A stretch of 64,000 nucleotides of DNA from Pseudomonas paracarnis (GCF_904063055.1 NZ_CAJFCN010000004.1:1-64000), one strand, 5' to 3'. Counted from the first letter of the stretch, positions 49,289-61,300 are shown. Translations and numbers: made by a program. Notes: generated by a model not told the origin, from the letters alone.

Positions 49289-51250
49289 TCAGTGATCAAA
49301 GGCACCGAGCATCTGCGTAACGCTCCGAGGTTTTGCTCTTGGCATGACTTGACCTACATATGCGTAACCATGATCAAGGGCTTCGCGACGGAGACTCTTG
49401 TCGCGTTCCAACGCAGCCTGGATATTGTTGATCCGCTCTTCTTGGGCTTGCAGCGCTTCAACGAACCCCTTCAAACGTATCGCTACCTGGTAGATGTCAT
49501 TAAGCTCCGTGACGCCAGAAAGCCATTCCGAAACAGCCACCGTATAAGGGAGGCGTGGGAAGAATGGGAAGGGCGCTGGGATCTGGTAGCCAACGTGCAG
49601 CATGACCAAACTTGCCAGAATGTCGGAAAGCTGAAGTGTGTCCAGGTAGATGTCATCAAATGCCTCACCAACGCAGTGAGTAAAAATCGCACCAGAAATG
49701 GCGAGCGGACCGTAGCACGACAGCTCTGGAAAGCGTTGAGCTATCAGAGCTGCAACATTATCCGCATTTTGGATTAGCGCGGAGTTGCCAGAGGCCCCTA
49801 ATAAAGCTCCGCCAAGCTTCTCCATGTCGACCGAAGACAATTCAGCCTTGCAAGCAGCTAAGAACTCACCCGATTTCCCTGCATTCTGCAGCAGCGATTC
49901 GGCAGCCTTATGTTTACGATCCAGAATGCTTGATGCCCGCTCTTGAAAAACGATGGATTTAGGCGGGAGGAAAATCCGATTTGGCGCTTCCCGGAAATCG
50001 GCGAAAAAATCCTTGCGGCCTGCATTAGGATCCGCGCGATAGTCTGGGAACAACTCGGGCATATCGTTTTCGGACAGCCAGCGAGTGGTGTCGTAATACG
50101 TAGTTTCAAGACTGCTCAGGTTGTCGGCGTTTTTGCGCACGGGCTCACCATCCAAAGCCCATTGCACCGAAGGTGCTCCTACCACTTTTTGGTAGCCGAG
50201 CGCTGAAGCAAGCAACCTTGGGACCAACATCAAGTCGGACGCCTGTACCTGGGGCTGTTTAAGAGGATCATTGATAGCGCCCACTGGCTGGCTGGCTCCA
50301 GGTTTCAGCGTGAACACTGGTGTATTCCCCTTGGGATTCGCAACGTATGGAATGTCCCTTGATGAACCCCGCTGAATGTAGCGTCCCGTCATGACATCGG
50401 AAATGCCTTCTGCCACTTCAGCATCAGTCAGGTACAGGCGAGGAAGGACGCCCCCATGTGCTTTATGCCGAATAGCGCGACCTATGCATTCGCCTGACTC
50501 CACGAAGATCCAGATTACCTCGTGATCGAGAATCTCGAGGCCGCTTTTGACGTATATCTCTAACGGTATCCACGATTGGGGAATGAGTTGCTTGGACAAG
50601 AAGCTATCCAGGGCTTCGTCGCTACCTACAGGAAACAGTTCGTTCGGATCGACAATGGACTGATGAAGCCTCGAATCGCGAATGGCGTTGTACAGGTTAA
50701 TGAAACTGGGCCAATGAAAGGCATGGCCGCTAGAGTGAACGGTCAACTCGAAGCTAGGCGCACCGTTGTTGAAGAACCGTTGTTGTTCGGCATGCCAACG
50801 GATGTTGGTACTTGCTGGCGGCTCAGGAGCGTCAGGTAGTTGACCAAGACGGCCTTTGAGCTGCTTTTCCCGCTGGTGCTCAACGGTTGACTCATCAATG
50901 GACAACCTATGCAGACCCGCTCTGCCTGCTCGTTCCCAAGCTTCAAGAAGAGAGACTTTGGTCAGCTTACTGAAGCCAAGTGCAACAGAGAGTTGAATGT
51001 CCGCGCGGGTGATTGTGCCCGTGGGAGGGAAAGGATATTTCCCAGCGCAGGTCGTTAAGTCATGCATATCATCGTAGTCAAAACACTTGGCGAACAGCTC
51101 GCGTAAGCTATCAGGATTTTGTGTTTTGGCTTCCAAATCACGATCGCGGAAAGGTTTTTTGGGGTCGATGCTGCTTAGCCCACGAAATAGGCTCTTAGCG
51201 ATATCTTTGAATTTCGAACGGTCGTGTTTCTGAAAAGGAATTCGGTTCAT
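49289..51250 (-). CDS. Unknown large protein (653 residues)
   Basis: A soluble protein starting MNRIPFQKHDRSKFKDIAKS, with AAAGG eight bases before the ATG. The N-terminal block 'PDSLRELFAKCFDYDDMHDLTTCAG' resembles the short 'LxxxxAxxxGYxxxHDL' module at the start of other ICE-borne unknown proteins, followed by 'DIQLSVALGFSKLTKVSLLEAWERAGRAGLHRLSID'. The C-terminal half has 'LYLTDAEVAEGISDVMTGRY' and a helical region. No catalytic motif is recognised. It lies upstream of the RAQPRD gene on the same strand but 280 bases away, in the position where coupling-protein genes normally sit. Confidence 0.65.
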   Translation of the reverse strand: MNRIPFQKHDRSKFKDIAKSLFRGLSSIDPKKPFRDRDLEAKTQNPDSLRELFAKCFDYDDMHDLTTCAGKYPFPPTGTITRADIQLSVALGFSKLTKVSLLEAWERAGRAGLHRLSIDESTVEHQREKQLKGRLGQLPDAPEPPASTNIRWHAEQQRFFNNGAPSFELTVHSSGHAFHWPSFINLYNAIRDSRLHQSIVDPNELFPVGSDEALDSFLSKQLIPQSWIPLEIYVKSGLEILDHEVIWIFVESGECIGRAIRHKAHGGVLPRLYLTDAEVAEGISDVMTGRYIQRGSSRDIPYVANPKGNTPVFTLKPGASQPVGAINDPLKQPQVQASDLMLVPRLLASALGYQKVVGAPSVQWALDGEPVRKNADNLSSLETTYYDTTRWLSENDMPELFPDYRADPNAGRKDFFADFREAPNRIFLPPKSIVFQERASSILDRKHKAAESLLQNAGKSGEFLAACKAELSSVDMEKLGGALLGASGNSALIQNADNVAALIAQRFPELSCYGPLAISGAIFTHCVGEAFDDIYLDTLQLSDILASLVMLHVGYQIPAPFPFFPRLPYTVAVSEWLSGVTELNDIYQVAIRLKGFVEALQAQEERINNIQAALERDKSLRREALDHGYAYVGQVMPRAKPRSVTQMLGAFDH

Positions 51251-52335
51251 CACATGTGCCTTTGAAGATTGCACAGACGAAATGTCCATGCATACGGTAG
51301 CGCGATGACTCTGTGGTTGCTGGCTGACCCGGTCGGTGCGCAAAACCGAAACTTCTCGGTGTGACATTACCTACTGGTACTGGGGGTAGAGCTGTACTGC
51401 TGATGTTCCTGGGTTCCTGTCTCGAGATCACACGTATCAGGCCATGCCAGCGGCCCTTTTCGAGACCCCATCAGCATAGGGGAATCAGAAACGTGATGGC
51501 AAGAGGAATTCGCATAGTCTTGATCCCGACTCATGTCGAGTGGATGAGCTGCACGACTTGAGCGAAAATGGCGTTGCACCAGACGGTTTGACATTGGCTA
51601 TGTGGTGATACACGCCTTGCGAGAGCAGCAATCAGCCAATAGAAGTCGTTGCCGCTTCCTGGCTGCCGATGTTTTTGTCCTTGCAGGGTATTGCCCCATT
51701 GTCGTGGTGAAGCGTTCCTTCGACGCATACTCGAGACTGGCGAGTCGCTGATATGACAAATTCTTGGGTTCATTTGACGGGGGCGCTGACGCTCTCGCTT
51801 CTAGCCCGCTAGCGAGCATGAATCCGATAGTTTTTATACCTACCAATGGCAATTCATTAACCTGTAGCGCACACACCTTGCCTGAAAAACCTGCACGTAA
51901 TTAATGGCAACAAATCTACAAACTGGTTCGTAGAACAAATGGGGCTGCTGTATGGCGCGAAGGCCAAACTGCGTCTCACACTTTATGAAGGGACTATAAA
52001 TTTATCGCGACACTGTCACTGCCACTCGCAAGGTTTGGACTTTTTCTACCATGGCGAGGCGGTGGACCGTAAAGGAAATATGCAGTACGCGCCACGCCTG
52101 GCGTACGACGCCTTCCTCGGTCAATACCTTGAGATGAGGGAGAAAATGGAGCCTGGGTTTCGTATCAATACTCCACCGACCAGCGTAATTAAGGTTACCC
52201 CAGATCCAAGCGTGTGGGGTAAGCAAAGATATCGTAATTGGGGGGCTGAAATGCAGGCGGAGGAGTGTCGTCATATGTTTCGCCGCAGAGTAGGTGGAAA
52301 AAAATTTGTTCTTGGGCCATGCAGGAGCCCCAATA
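51251..52335. other. Long stretch without a confident gene
   Basis: About 1.1 kb with several competing medium frames on both strands (for example a + frame from 51939 and a minus frame from 52424), none with a good ribosome site or a recognised motif. The + frame from 51939 with 'PGFRINTPPTSVIKVTPDPSVWGKQRYRNWG' looks most like protein, but I cannot support it. 'AGAGCAGCAATCAGCCAATAG' at 51620 is a scrap of the intergenic palindrome. Confidence 0.4.
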
Positions 52336-52536
52336 ATGTCTTCACCTACAAACGCGGGGCTTGTAGGTATTACAGGCGAGTCAAAATCATTATCCGGCTC
52401 CAGCGTTATCGTCATACTGCCCAAGAGGGCTGCCGAGATCGAGGCGTTTCTATCCGGTATAGCAGGGCGACGGATGCGTCTTTATCAATACTCGGAAGCA
52501 TGCGTGATCCGCACCGACGATGGTTGGCAGCCCTGA
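52336..52536 (+). CDS. Small protein (66 residues)
   Basis: ATG 52336 with AGGAG nine bases upstream encodes 'MSSPTNAGLVGITGESKSLS', 'GSSVIVILPKRAAEIEAFLS' and 'RMRLYQYSEACVIRTDDGW'. It looks like a compact alpha/beta protein. No family is recognised. Confidence 0.45.
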   Translation: MSSPTNAGLVGITGESKSLSGSSVIVILPKRAAEIEAFLSGIAGRRMRLYQYSEACVIRTDDGWQP

Positions 52537-52650
52537 GCGTTTGCTGGTCTTACGAACAGCCACCTTGTGTTGATTTTAGCCTTTCGTGACCGGCAGCAAT
52601 CGGACGAAAGCAATTAACGACAGAGAAATAAATTAGCTCTTTTTCAGCTC

Positions 52651-53079
52651 TCAAGTGTCTTCTCTCAAGGCGCTTCCGATAAAGTAGAAATTAAAGTTGT
52701 GGCAAACTCTTTCGAGCTTGTCAGAGTCTGTTGGTATAACAATGCTAAAGTCTCGATGACTTTTGAGTTGGACTTTGTTTCCAATGTACCGCAGATGAGG
52801 ATTTATTTTTTCTAGATTGAACCAGAATGATCCATAATGCTTTGTTTTAACTACATAAAGAGTAGAGTCCGGATTGTTTTCGTTAGCCATGACGAGTGCC
52901 AAGGAAATTCGTTTTCCATTATCCATTGCGTCGAACGAATAGCTGTAGACGTATCTACCGTCAGCTTCTGATTCTAGTAAAAATAGACCAGGAGAGTAAT
53001 AATTTTTAGGAAGCTCCTCGGGAGTTAAAAAGCCGCCACGCTCACCGTAAAAGCTCAGATAATATACGAGGTTATTCAT
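52651..53079 (-). CDS. Unknown partner of an ART-like protein
   Basis: A 142-residue acidic, aromatic-rich protein beginning MNNLVYYLSFYGERGGFLTP, with 'YVYSYSFDAMDNGKRISLALVMANENNP' and 'KLERVCHNFNFYFIGSALRE'. GGAGG lies before the ATG, and the start overlaps the upstream gene by 4 bases (ATGA). Its composition is much richer in A/T than surrounding genes, like its partner. The position after an ADP-ribosyltransferase-like gene makes it a candidate antitoxin, immunity protein or substrate adaptor. No family is known to me. Confidence 0.55.
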   Translation of the reverse strand: MNNLVYYLSFYGERGGFLTPEELPKNYYSPGLFLLESEADGRYVYSYSFDAMDNGKRISLALVMANENNPDSTLYVVKTKHYGSFWFNLEKINPHLRYIGNKVQLKSHRDFSIVIPTDSDKLERVCHNFNFYFIGSALREDT

Positions 53080-53510
53080 CGTTTCCTCCGAAGCACGCTA
53101 TTGCCATTTAGGAATACTTCGCCTTTAGAAGACTCCCACTTATGCTGGTCGGAATAAACTTTTGGGCCTCCTACAATTGGCCCCCATACAACGTCTTTTG
53201 AGAATAGATAAGTTCGTGTAAAATCTCTAGTCCTAATATAAGTTCGATACTTAAATGCCTCTGTGTCAGTAAGGCTTTCGATGTCGAAAGCCCAGAACTC
53301 GTCATCATCGTATTGAAATTCTATAACTGATTCACAGCCATGCATCTGCACCGCCCACGCTTTAGCTACGTGTAATGCAGTACCCAAATAAAACCCTTGT
53401 CCTAATTCCCCTCCGCCTCGAGAAACATCAATTTTCCCTTCCGCGATCTCATCAGCATATCTATCAGCCGTACCGTGGTACGTTGAGATTTTGTTATCAA
53501 AGTTATTCAT
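53076..53510 (-). CDS. ADP-ribosyltransferase-like protein (DUF3990-type)
   Basis: A 144-residue protein with the ART-like pattern: 'STYHGTADRYADEIAEGKIDVSRGG' (conserved His-Gly-Thr, the NAD-binding residue) followed by 'ELGQGFYLGTALHVAKAWAVQM' (the 'GxGFYxTxxxxxAxxWA' motif of DUF3990). Both blocks are intact. AAGGAA precedes the ATG. Such small proteins transfer ADP-ribose to a protein or nucleic acid target or degrade NAD, and act as toxins or defence effectors. It is cotranscribed with the unknown 142-residue gene. Confidence 0.62.
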   Translation of the reverse strand: MNNFDNKISTYHGTADRYADEIAEGKIDVSRGGGELGQGFYLGTALHVAKAWAVQMHGCESVIEFQYDDDEFWAFDIESLTDTEAFKYRTYIRTRDFTRTYLFSKDVVWGPIVGGPKVYSDQHKWESSKGEVFLNGNSVLRRKR

Positions 53511-53974
53511 GGGTTCCTTGTGATTTTATCTAGAGTGGGCGAAATATTTCGGTAATATTTTACCCCATGGTTTTACACAGCACCGTTCATCCATGCTTGA
53601 CCCTTTAAATTTGCTACAGCGAACGCTAGTGGCGCGACAGTGGGTATGGGACAAGATTTAACCCAAGAGTACGAGGCCATCAGTGCCGTGTCTACCTTCA
53701 GTTATGCAGTGGTGGCTTCCATTGATGAAACTCCGATGATTGCCGATTTTTGACCTCTGTGAAGCGCACATTTGGGTCAAATGGCATCTTTTGTGTATCA
53801 AATCTAGCAACTGGCTTGAGTCCACCTTGATCGGCAGAGGCCGACCAGTTACGGGTCCACATCGCCTCGGAACCAAACGGTTGCTCACGGACGCATGACA
53901 ATGCTTGAGAAGAAGACTGTTAGTGCATCTGCCTTAGAAGAAATTATTCGCTAACCGCGCGCAAATTTAATCCG
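53511..53974. other. Gene-free spacer
   Basis: About 460 bases with no convincing gene on either strand. The AT-rich part at 53520-53570 is a likely promoter region for the ART-like pair. Confidence 0.45.
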
Positions 53975-54622
53975 TTAGGGATACTGGGTCAGCCCGAACT
54001 GAATACGGAGTCTCAGCGCCAGTCTCTCCCGCCATTTCCCCACAACAAGATCTGATAAGTCTTTCAGGATGCCGTCACTTGTTCCGGTGATGGCGTGGAC
54101 CGCCGAAAGCATATTATCCGCCAAGTCCTGCTCGGGACTCATTCCAACGGCGCGGACTAAGTTAATCGTGTCAATTTGTTGAGGTTTCACGCTTCCATGC
54201 CAGCCCTCCGGCCACTCGAAGCGATGTTTATAAAAATTTGCTGCTCCGTTTGCGATCGCTACATAGCTAAGACTTGTCTTCAAATCGAGCTCTGTGTCCA
54301 ACGACATCAAGGTATCCTTGCGTATCGTCTGTCCGTTTAGTTGGTAGATCCGGTTTACGATCGAGACCGTTTCAGTGATGGCCGCCTGAATAAGGACAAA
54401 CATGGCTCCAAGCAGTACGCCGGCTTTGTCGTACATCATCTCCGCTGGATGATCCCAGTATTTGCGGCTTGGACGCCCTAGATCTCTTAGGCGCTCAGAC
54501 CAATCATCGAGTGCTTGTTCGGTTAACTCCGCGTGCGATCTGATTACACTGGAAAGTGGAAATTGGTCGAGTAAGTCTTCTAGCCCTTGCACCAATCTCA
54601 GTGTTTGTGTTTGTGCGTCCAA
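53975..54622 (-). CDS. Hypothetical protein (215 residues)
   Basis: A helical soluble protein with a TTG start preceded by AGGAG. Segments are 'MDAQTQTLRLVQGLEDLLDQ', 'GVLLGAMFVLIQAAITETVSIVNRIYQL' (a hydrophobic helix, not clearly membrane), 'SYVAIANGAANFYKHRFEWPEGW' and 'GTSDGILKDLSDLVVGKWRERLALRLRIQFG'. The length and all-helical make-up are like HEPN- or MAE-type accessory proteins, but there is no R-x4-H motif that I can point to with confidence. Function unknown. Confidence 0.6.
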   Translation of the reverse strand: MDAQTQTLRLVQGLEDLLDQFPLSSVIRSHAELTEQALDDWSERLRDLGRPSRKYWDHPAEMMYDKAGVLLGAMFVLIQAAITETVSIVNRIYQLNGQTIRKDTLMSLDTELDLKTSLSYVAIANGAANFYKHRFEWPEGWHGSVKPQQIDTINLVRAVGMSPEQDLADNMLSAVHAITGTSDGILKDLSDLVVGKWRERLALRLRIQFGLTQYP

Positions 54623-54985
54623 AATGCTCTCCTACGATTGCTATGACATTGGTTGATCTCGACACTCCTCGCATGGCGCGTGCTACGGACGAGTCACAGG
54701 GTCAAATTCGTTGAGTGAATCGCCCCGGTTTTCCTAGAAATAACGAAACCTCAATAGAATGCAAGCTGAGGTAAGGTTCAATCAGTACGCTTATGGCCGG
54801 CTTCAGCCCTTCACAATACTGAGAATTCAGCCAGTTGTGATCGCTGTTGGAGCGGGCTTACCCATAAGGAGGCTGCTAGATCAACGCACATAATCTTCGA
54901 GTTGAATCATCTGCGCTATCGGGAGCGTCTATTGAAATGCCTGTATAGTGCTCACTGTGCAGCGTAAGCGTGTCTGCGGCCACCA

Positions 54986-55117
54986 TCAGAATACAGTCGC
55001 GCTCGTCTGACCATCGAGCTTCTCTTTCCAGCGACCGCCCAGACCTCGCTCAAGAATCTGGGCCATGTCCTCGAAAAGCTTCCAGTCGGCTTCTTCTGAT
55101 ACTTCAACCGTCGCCAT
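54986..55117 (-). CDS. Small protein (43 residues)
   Basis: ATG 55117 with GAGGT upstream encodes MATVEVSEEADWKLFEDMAQ, ILERGLGGRWKEKLDGQTSA and TVF. The ribosome site and coding-like make-up support it. It may be the N-terminal piece of a longer gene. The flanks 54623-54985 and 55118-55369 show no other gene. Confidence 0.45.
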   Translation of the reverse strand: MATVEVSEEADWKLFEDMAQILERGLGGRWKEKLDGQTSATVF

Positions 55118-55195
55118 GTGCTACCTCACCATCAGCAGTACCCAATTCTGGTGGCTCCAGCGGATGGCCGCAATGGGTAGTCATCGTTAGGAATT

Positions 55196-55243
55196 GACTG
55201 CTTATAGCCGATTGCTGCCCGTCACGAACGGCGGCAATCGACC
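55196..55243. repeat. Intergenic palindrome copy before the STAND gene
   Basis: 'GACTGCTTATAGCCGATTGC' and 'GGCGGCAATCGACCCA' form the two arms around 'TGCCCGTCACGAAC'. It is a member of the family at 17237 and 23581. Confidence 0.55.
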
Positions 55244-55369
55244 CAAAGAAAACATTGGGGGGCTATCGTTTTGTGACGCTCATCGTTGTTGCAGCCATAG
55301 TACGAGCAGGGATGAACTCTACTGGATTGAGGTAAGCTCCGCTCTATCGAAGGATTGTGAGAAATTGAA

Positions 55370-58300
55370 ATGGCAGACAAGGACTTGGTGCGTCCAAGCC
55401 GCGACGGGGATCAGTTCCACTATCACTGGGCAGCAAGGCAGTGCCTTGCCTTATTGCCAGGCTCGAGCGATCTGAAAGCGGTCACTGTCGAAGGACCTTC
55501 GTCTAATGAGAGTGAAGACATAATTGAGCAAGGAGTCGATCTCATCGACGTTGGCCTCTATTATGGCTCTGAGACGTTGACAGGAGCTCGATGCGTTCGC
55601 TACATCCAGTTAAAACACTCAACTCGGCAAATCGTTGAGCCTTGGCAAGCTGGCGGTTTGAGCAAGACACTGCGTGGTTTTACCAATCGGTATAAAAAAC
55701 TTCTTGAGCAATTTTCCGTTGCAGAATTGAAGGAGAAATTCCGCTTCGAATTCACTACGAATCGCCCCATCGATCCCAAGCTGAAAGAAGCGCTCCACGA
55801 CCTGGCCAATGCCGCTGATGCTCGCCATCCCACCATCGAAAAAACCCTGCTGAGCTACTCAGCGCTTTTCGATACGCAGAACGCTGACTTTTTCAGCCTA
55901 TTTTCATTTGATGGGGATGAACCAAGCCTATGGGCTCAGCGAAACCTGCTTTCCCAGGATATCGCCAAGTATCTTGCGGATTCCGATTATGATGCTCCAG
56001 TTCAGTTGAAGGAGCTTGTCACGCGCAAGGCTGGCAGCGAATTTACAAAAGATCCCGCAATCCGGCGACATGATGTACTTCGATCGCTAAAAGTGAGTGA
56101 ACTGGAGCTTTTTCCGGCACCTTGCCAAATTGTTCGCCCGCAGAATGTCTACGCGCGCGCTCAGGAAGACGAGATACTAGAGATCATCCTCCATTCAGCG
56201 CACCCAGTAATCGTGCACGCAGACGGCGGAGTAGGAAAGTCGATCCTCGCTCAACGGCTGGCTAGTTCAATGCCCAATGGCTCTGAGTCGGTGTTGTATG
56301 ACTGCTTCGGCGATGGTCTTTACCGCAATGCGCTTCACTATAGGCATCGTCATCGTGATGCCCTGGTGCAGATTTCGAACGAGCTTGCTGCGCGAGGATT
56401 TTGCCATCCGCTTCTTCCCTCCAGCCTTGCTGACTCCAAGCAGTACATGCAGGCGTTTTGTAGCCGACTGACCCAAGCAATCGAAATATTGCGAGCAGAA
56501 AACGCGGGGGCAAATCTCTGTCTGATCATCGACGCTGCCGACAACTCGGATATGGCTGCCGAGGAGCTCAGCGAGCATGCTTTTGTCAGAGATCTGATAC
56601 GAACCTCGATGCCCAATGGCGTGCATCTGATTTTTACCTGCCGAACTCATCGACGACATCGCCTGAACGCTCCGCCTGATAGCACCGAGATTGAGCTCAG
56701 GCCTTTCAATGAGTTTGAGACCGCGCAACATTTACGAACTCACTATCCTGAGGCGACCCTAGCCGAAGTTGCCGAATTCGCGTTTTTGAGCAGCTCAAAT
56801 CCTCGCGTTCAGGCTCTGGCACTCGAGCAGCGATTACCTATTCTTGAGATGCTTAAGCAGTTGGGGCCGGAGCCTACAACGGTGGAGCGTGCGATCGGAG
56901 ATTTGCTGCAACGCGCGGTCGATAAGTTGAAGGATCAAGCAGGGGTCGAATCCAATCAAATCGACCTAATTTGCCAAGGATTAGCAATCCTGCGTCCTCT
57001 CGTGCCGGTTGGGGCGCTTGCAAGGATTTCCGGAACTTCGGAAAGCGCCGTGCGATCCTTCGCACTCGACCTTGGCCGGCCACTCTTCATCAAAGGTGAA
57101 AGTCTCCATTTTCTCGATGAGCCCGCAGAAACCTGGTTTCACGAAACGTTCAGACCCGATGCGGATGGGTTAAACCAGTTCCTCAATCGCTTGCGTCCGC
57201 TTGCCAGCGAAAGCTCCTATGTCGCATCGACGCTTCCTCAGATTTTGTTGGCCGCAGGACGGATGGATGAGCTGATCGATCTTGCGCTTTCCGAAGAAGG
57301 ACTACCCGAAGCTAAGCCCTTGGAACGCCGTGATGTCGAGCTACAGCGGTTGACGTTCGCTCTCAAGGCTTGCCTTGAACAGGGACGCCACCTGTCCGCA
57401 GCCAAACTCGCGCTAAAGGCTGCGGGAGAAAGCGCTGGAGAGACACGGCAGACAAAGCTGATTCAGGAAAACACAGAAATCGCTGCCCGACTGCTGCCGC
57501 CAGATCGAGTCAACGAGCTGGTTTCACGACGCACTTTCGAATCCACCTGGATGGGGTCGCACCATGCCTATGATGCGTGTCTGTTGTCTGGGACCAAGGA
57601 GTTCACTGCTGAGGCCGCGAGCCGGCTTCGGATGGCGATGGACTGGTTATATGCATGGGCGAGAAGTATTCCGGGTGACGGTCCGCGCGAAAACGTCACG
57701 AACGCCGATAGAGCCGAGATTGCATTAGCGACGCTTCGAATCCAAAGCCCCGAAGCCGCCGCGCAATTTCTGAGGCGCTGGAAGTCCCGGCACCTCGCGC
57801 TCATGAGTGGTAAGCACATCGCCCAGAAACTGATAGATCTGGGCGAGTACGCGGAGCTTAACGCCTTAGCGCATGCTGCTGGGAATGATGTATGGCTTCT
57901 TCTCGGCCTCGCCAGTGAAGCCGCACAAGCCGGTGTAAACTTTCCTGTCCAACCGCTGGCGCGCCTTATCCGTCTCCTGGCTGATCGACGTGTGAAATTG
58001 TCAGAGTCCTCGGGCTGGAACGAACGATGGGAGGTATTGTACGCGGTGCAATCGGCGCTCTTACTCGCAATGCGAACCCTCCCGACCGATAACGACACTT
58101 GGGGCGCGATTATTCAACGCTATCTTCCGCAGTCGCCTCCCACTCTACTATCTGATTCATACGGATCTGAGCGTGCTCCAATGATCCGCGCTTACGCGCT
58201 CGAAGCCGAGTTGCGCGGAAATGAGTTGACGCTCATTGAGTTGGCTCCTGCTGATGTACGCCAACAGCTCACTAAAACTGAGTCTTACGGACAAAACCGC

Positions 58301-61300
58301 GAAACACAGGTGTTCAAGCGTGACGTTGGCGGATTGCTTCCATGGATAATACTCTCAGTGAAGATCAGCTGTGGTCGTTGCCCTTCTGATCTGGGAGCGC
58401 ATATTACGACTGCGATTCAGGCCACCAAAAATGCTGAGTCAAGCGACTATCAACGCCACTCCACGATTCGTCAGTCAGCTGCGATTGAATGGATTCAAAT
58501 TTTGCGCGACTCACCGGCTGTAAGCCCGCAATACATCACAGAGTTTCAGGTCTGGGTCAGCGACCGAGAACGGCCTCTTTGGCCTGACACCCTGACAACG
58601 CTATGCCGTCTCGCTGCTAGAACAAAAGCGCTGACTCAACTCTCATTCGATTTTGCGTTCGCCGCCTACGAAGCTCTGGAGCAGCTTCGTGACGACGCGG
58701 AAACCCGAACGGATGCGTACGTGCGTCTGGCTCGTGCCATTTTGCCGATAAGCCTATCGGAGGCGGATGCTTACTTCAGTCGAGCCGTCGAAATCGCTAG
58801 TCGAATCGGTGATGAGAATTTATCTCGCTGGTCTGCAATGCTCGATTTGGCCAACGCAGCTTCATCAGTAGAATCATGGTCCCAGACAGCCTATCGCTTA
58901 TCAAGGGTAGCCGAGCTGACGTACGAGTATGTTGCTCGCGATAAGCACTTTGACTGGAACAGAACTGTAGAAGCGCTCGTCGACCTCTGTCCCTCATCAG
59001 CACTTGCTATTTTGAGCCGTTGGCGGGATCGACGATTTGGCGATGAGGCTCGATTATTGCCAGCGGCCATCAACCACTGTGTATGCAGAGGCCATCTTCC
59101 GATAGTCACCCCGGTAGCTCTCGCAGGGATCGATGGTCACTGGAGCAGATTGAAGAACCTACAGAGCACGCTTGACGATCCGAAATCACCATTCGATGCC
59201 CGCACGGTTACGCAAATCGCCTATCGGTACCTTCGTATACAGTCTCACGGTGCAGGTACTTGGCAGGCATTAATCAAGAGAGGTCGCGACGTTGATCTCG
59301 AATTACCGGATGCTCAGCGTTTGTGGGTGGATAGTCGAGCCGCATCAGTAGCCGATCATACAAAAATGCCTGCGGCAGGGAGCCAATCACACGATTCCAT
59401 CGTCAGAAGCACACCAGATTGGTTACATTTTTTCGACGAAACTGACATGGCTGATTCTTCGGCATTGAGGACTGCGTACGCTGATCTCAAGAAATACGAT
59501 ACGCCGTACCAATTCAACGAATTTTTCCGTGAGGGAATTCGTCGTGTCGGGTTAGGGGAGATGCCCGCGTTCATCCAGGCGATTTCTGAATGGGTCGAAT
59601 TTGGCGTATTTGAATTACGTTATCTACTCGATGCCATTCCTGATACAGCATTGCGAATGATGTCTTTAAGGTTCGCTGTGCGAGAAGCAGTGCGCTGCGT
59701 GTGTAAGCGTGAACCTGAGCGCGCTGGGCACCGTGGATGGGCAAGCTTTCTACCGTTTGACCGATTAGTCTCGTCCGGGATATTGACGGATCGCGACATC
59801 GCATCGGCCACCCTTGAAGGCTTTGCCGTGCATGCTGATAAGTTAAGCGCTAGCGGACTATTTCAGCTGATTGAGCCCTTGGCATCATTTCTGAGCGCCG
59901 CTGAGGCGGATGAGGCCTTGAACTACGGGCTCGACTTGCTTGAGGACGTATTACGCCCGGAAGATGGTGATGGGCCTTGGGCTGAAACGCTTCGCGCGCC
60001 CGTAAACTGTGTCGACGCACTTGCAGGTTATATCTGGACAGGGCTGGGATCGCCAGTTGCTGCCACTCGTTGGGAGTTCGCGCATGTCGTACGAGCGTGT
60101 TCCGAACTGTCATGGCTCGAACTGTTGGTCGCACTTGAGCATTGCGCACTAGAGGGGATCGCTCCATCATTTGTTGATCAGGGTCTGGAGTTCTACGAAT
60201 GGCATGCTCGGCAATGGATGCTGATCGGGCTAGTTCGGGGCGGGCGTGAAAATCCCCAGAGCATTGCGCCGTTCCTCCCGTTTCTGCATATCTGCCTGAA
60301 AGAAGAGCATGTCATGTTGCGTGCTTTTTCTGCTCAAGCGCTGCGTCTCGTGCATGATGCGAAGTTAGCAGCAGTGGCGGCCGAGCAGGGCCTCGATTCC
60401 ATTAATGCACCTCACCTTCCGCCAAAAATTTACAGCGGCTGGGACGAACTCGATGCAGATGACGACAACTTGACAGACACCGTTATCGGAGATGGCGAGC
60501 GCTACTATTTCGGTGTCGATATAGGCCCTTACTGGCTAGCTCCTCTCGGGCGTGTGTTTGGGGTCGGTGAGAACGCGATGGAAATCAGAGCCCGCAAGGT
60601 CATCCATGACCGGTTCGGGGGGGCTACAGGGTGGTCAAGAGACGATGCGCGCTATACCAGAAAGATTTTTGTAGATGGTGAAACCAGCCACTCCCACGGC
60701 AGCATGCCTCAGACAGATGACCTCTGCGCTTATTATGCGTACCACTCGATGATGATCATCGCGTCCAATCTTTTGGAACAGCGAGCGGTTCGGCACGCGA
60801 GTGAGGAAACAGAAAATGAATTTGACCAGTGGCTGGATGAGCATTTGCTTACCCGCACGGATGGTGGCTGGCTTGCCGATCGTCGAGATCCACCGCTGGT
60901 GTCGCGTCCCTTACCGAAGGAAAGTTATTCCGACAACGATTGGTGCTGGCGTCTAACCCCTGATTACCTTGACCAGCAGCTGCTCACTGACGACGGGCTA
61001 CATGTATTTTGGGGCCATTGGAGCACTGGAGACAAAGAGAACAGAGAAGAGGTGTCCGTTCGAAGCGCACGAGTCTCACGCAATGGCGCCCATGCGCTAA
61101 TTGCAGCGCTTCAAACCGCACCACAACTAGATAACTTTTCTCTGCCCTCCGCCGATTATCAGGACCTGCAGGCAATCGGCGATTTTTCTCTGAAAGGTTG
61201 GATCGTACACGACGGAAACTCACGTGGCCTGGACGAGTACGATCCTTGGGCTGCGGAGATTGGTTATCCTGCGATTTCGCCTGGCTTCCAAGCGATTGAA

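Noticed and set aside
51939..52589. + strand frame of 216 codons
   Set aside because: It has no ribosome site, competes with frames on both strands and overlaps a better-supported small gene at 52336. Left as unassigned.
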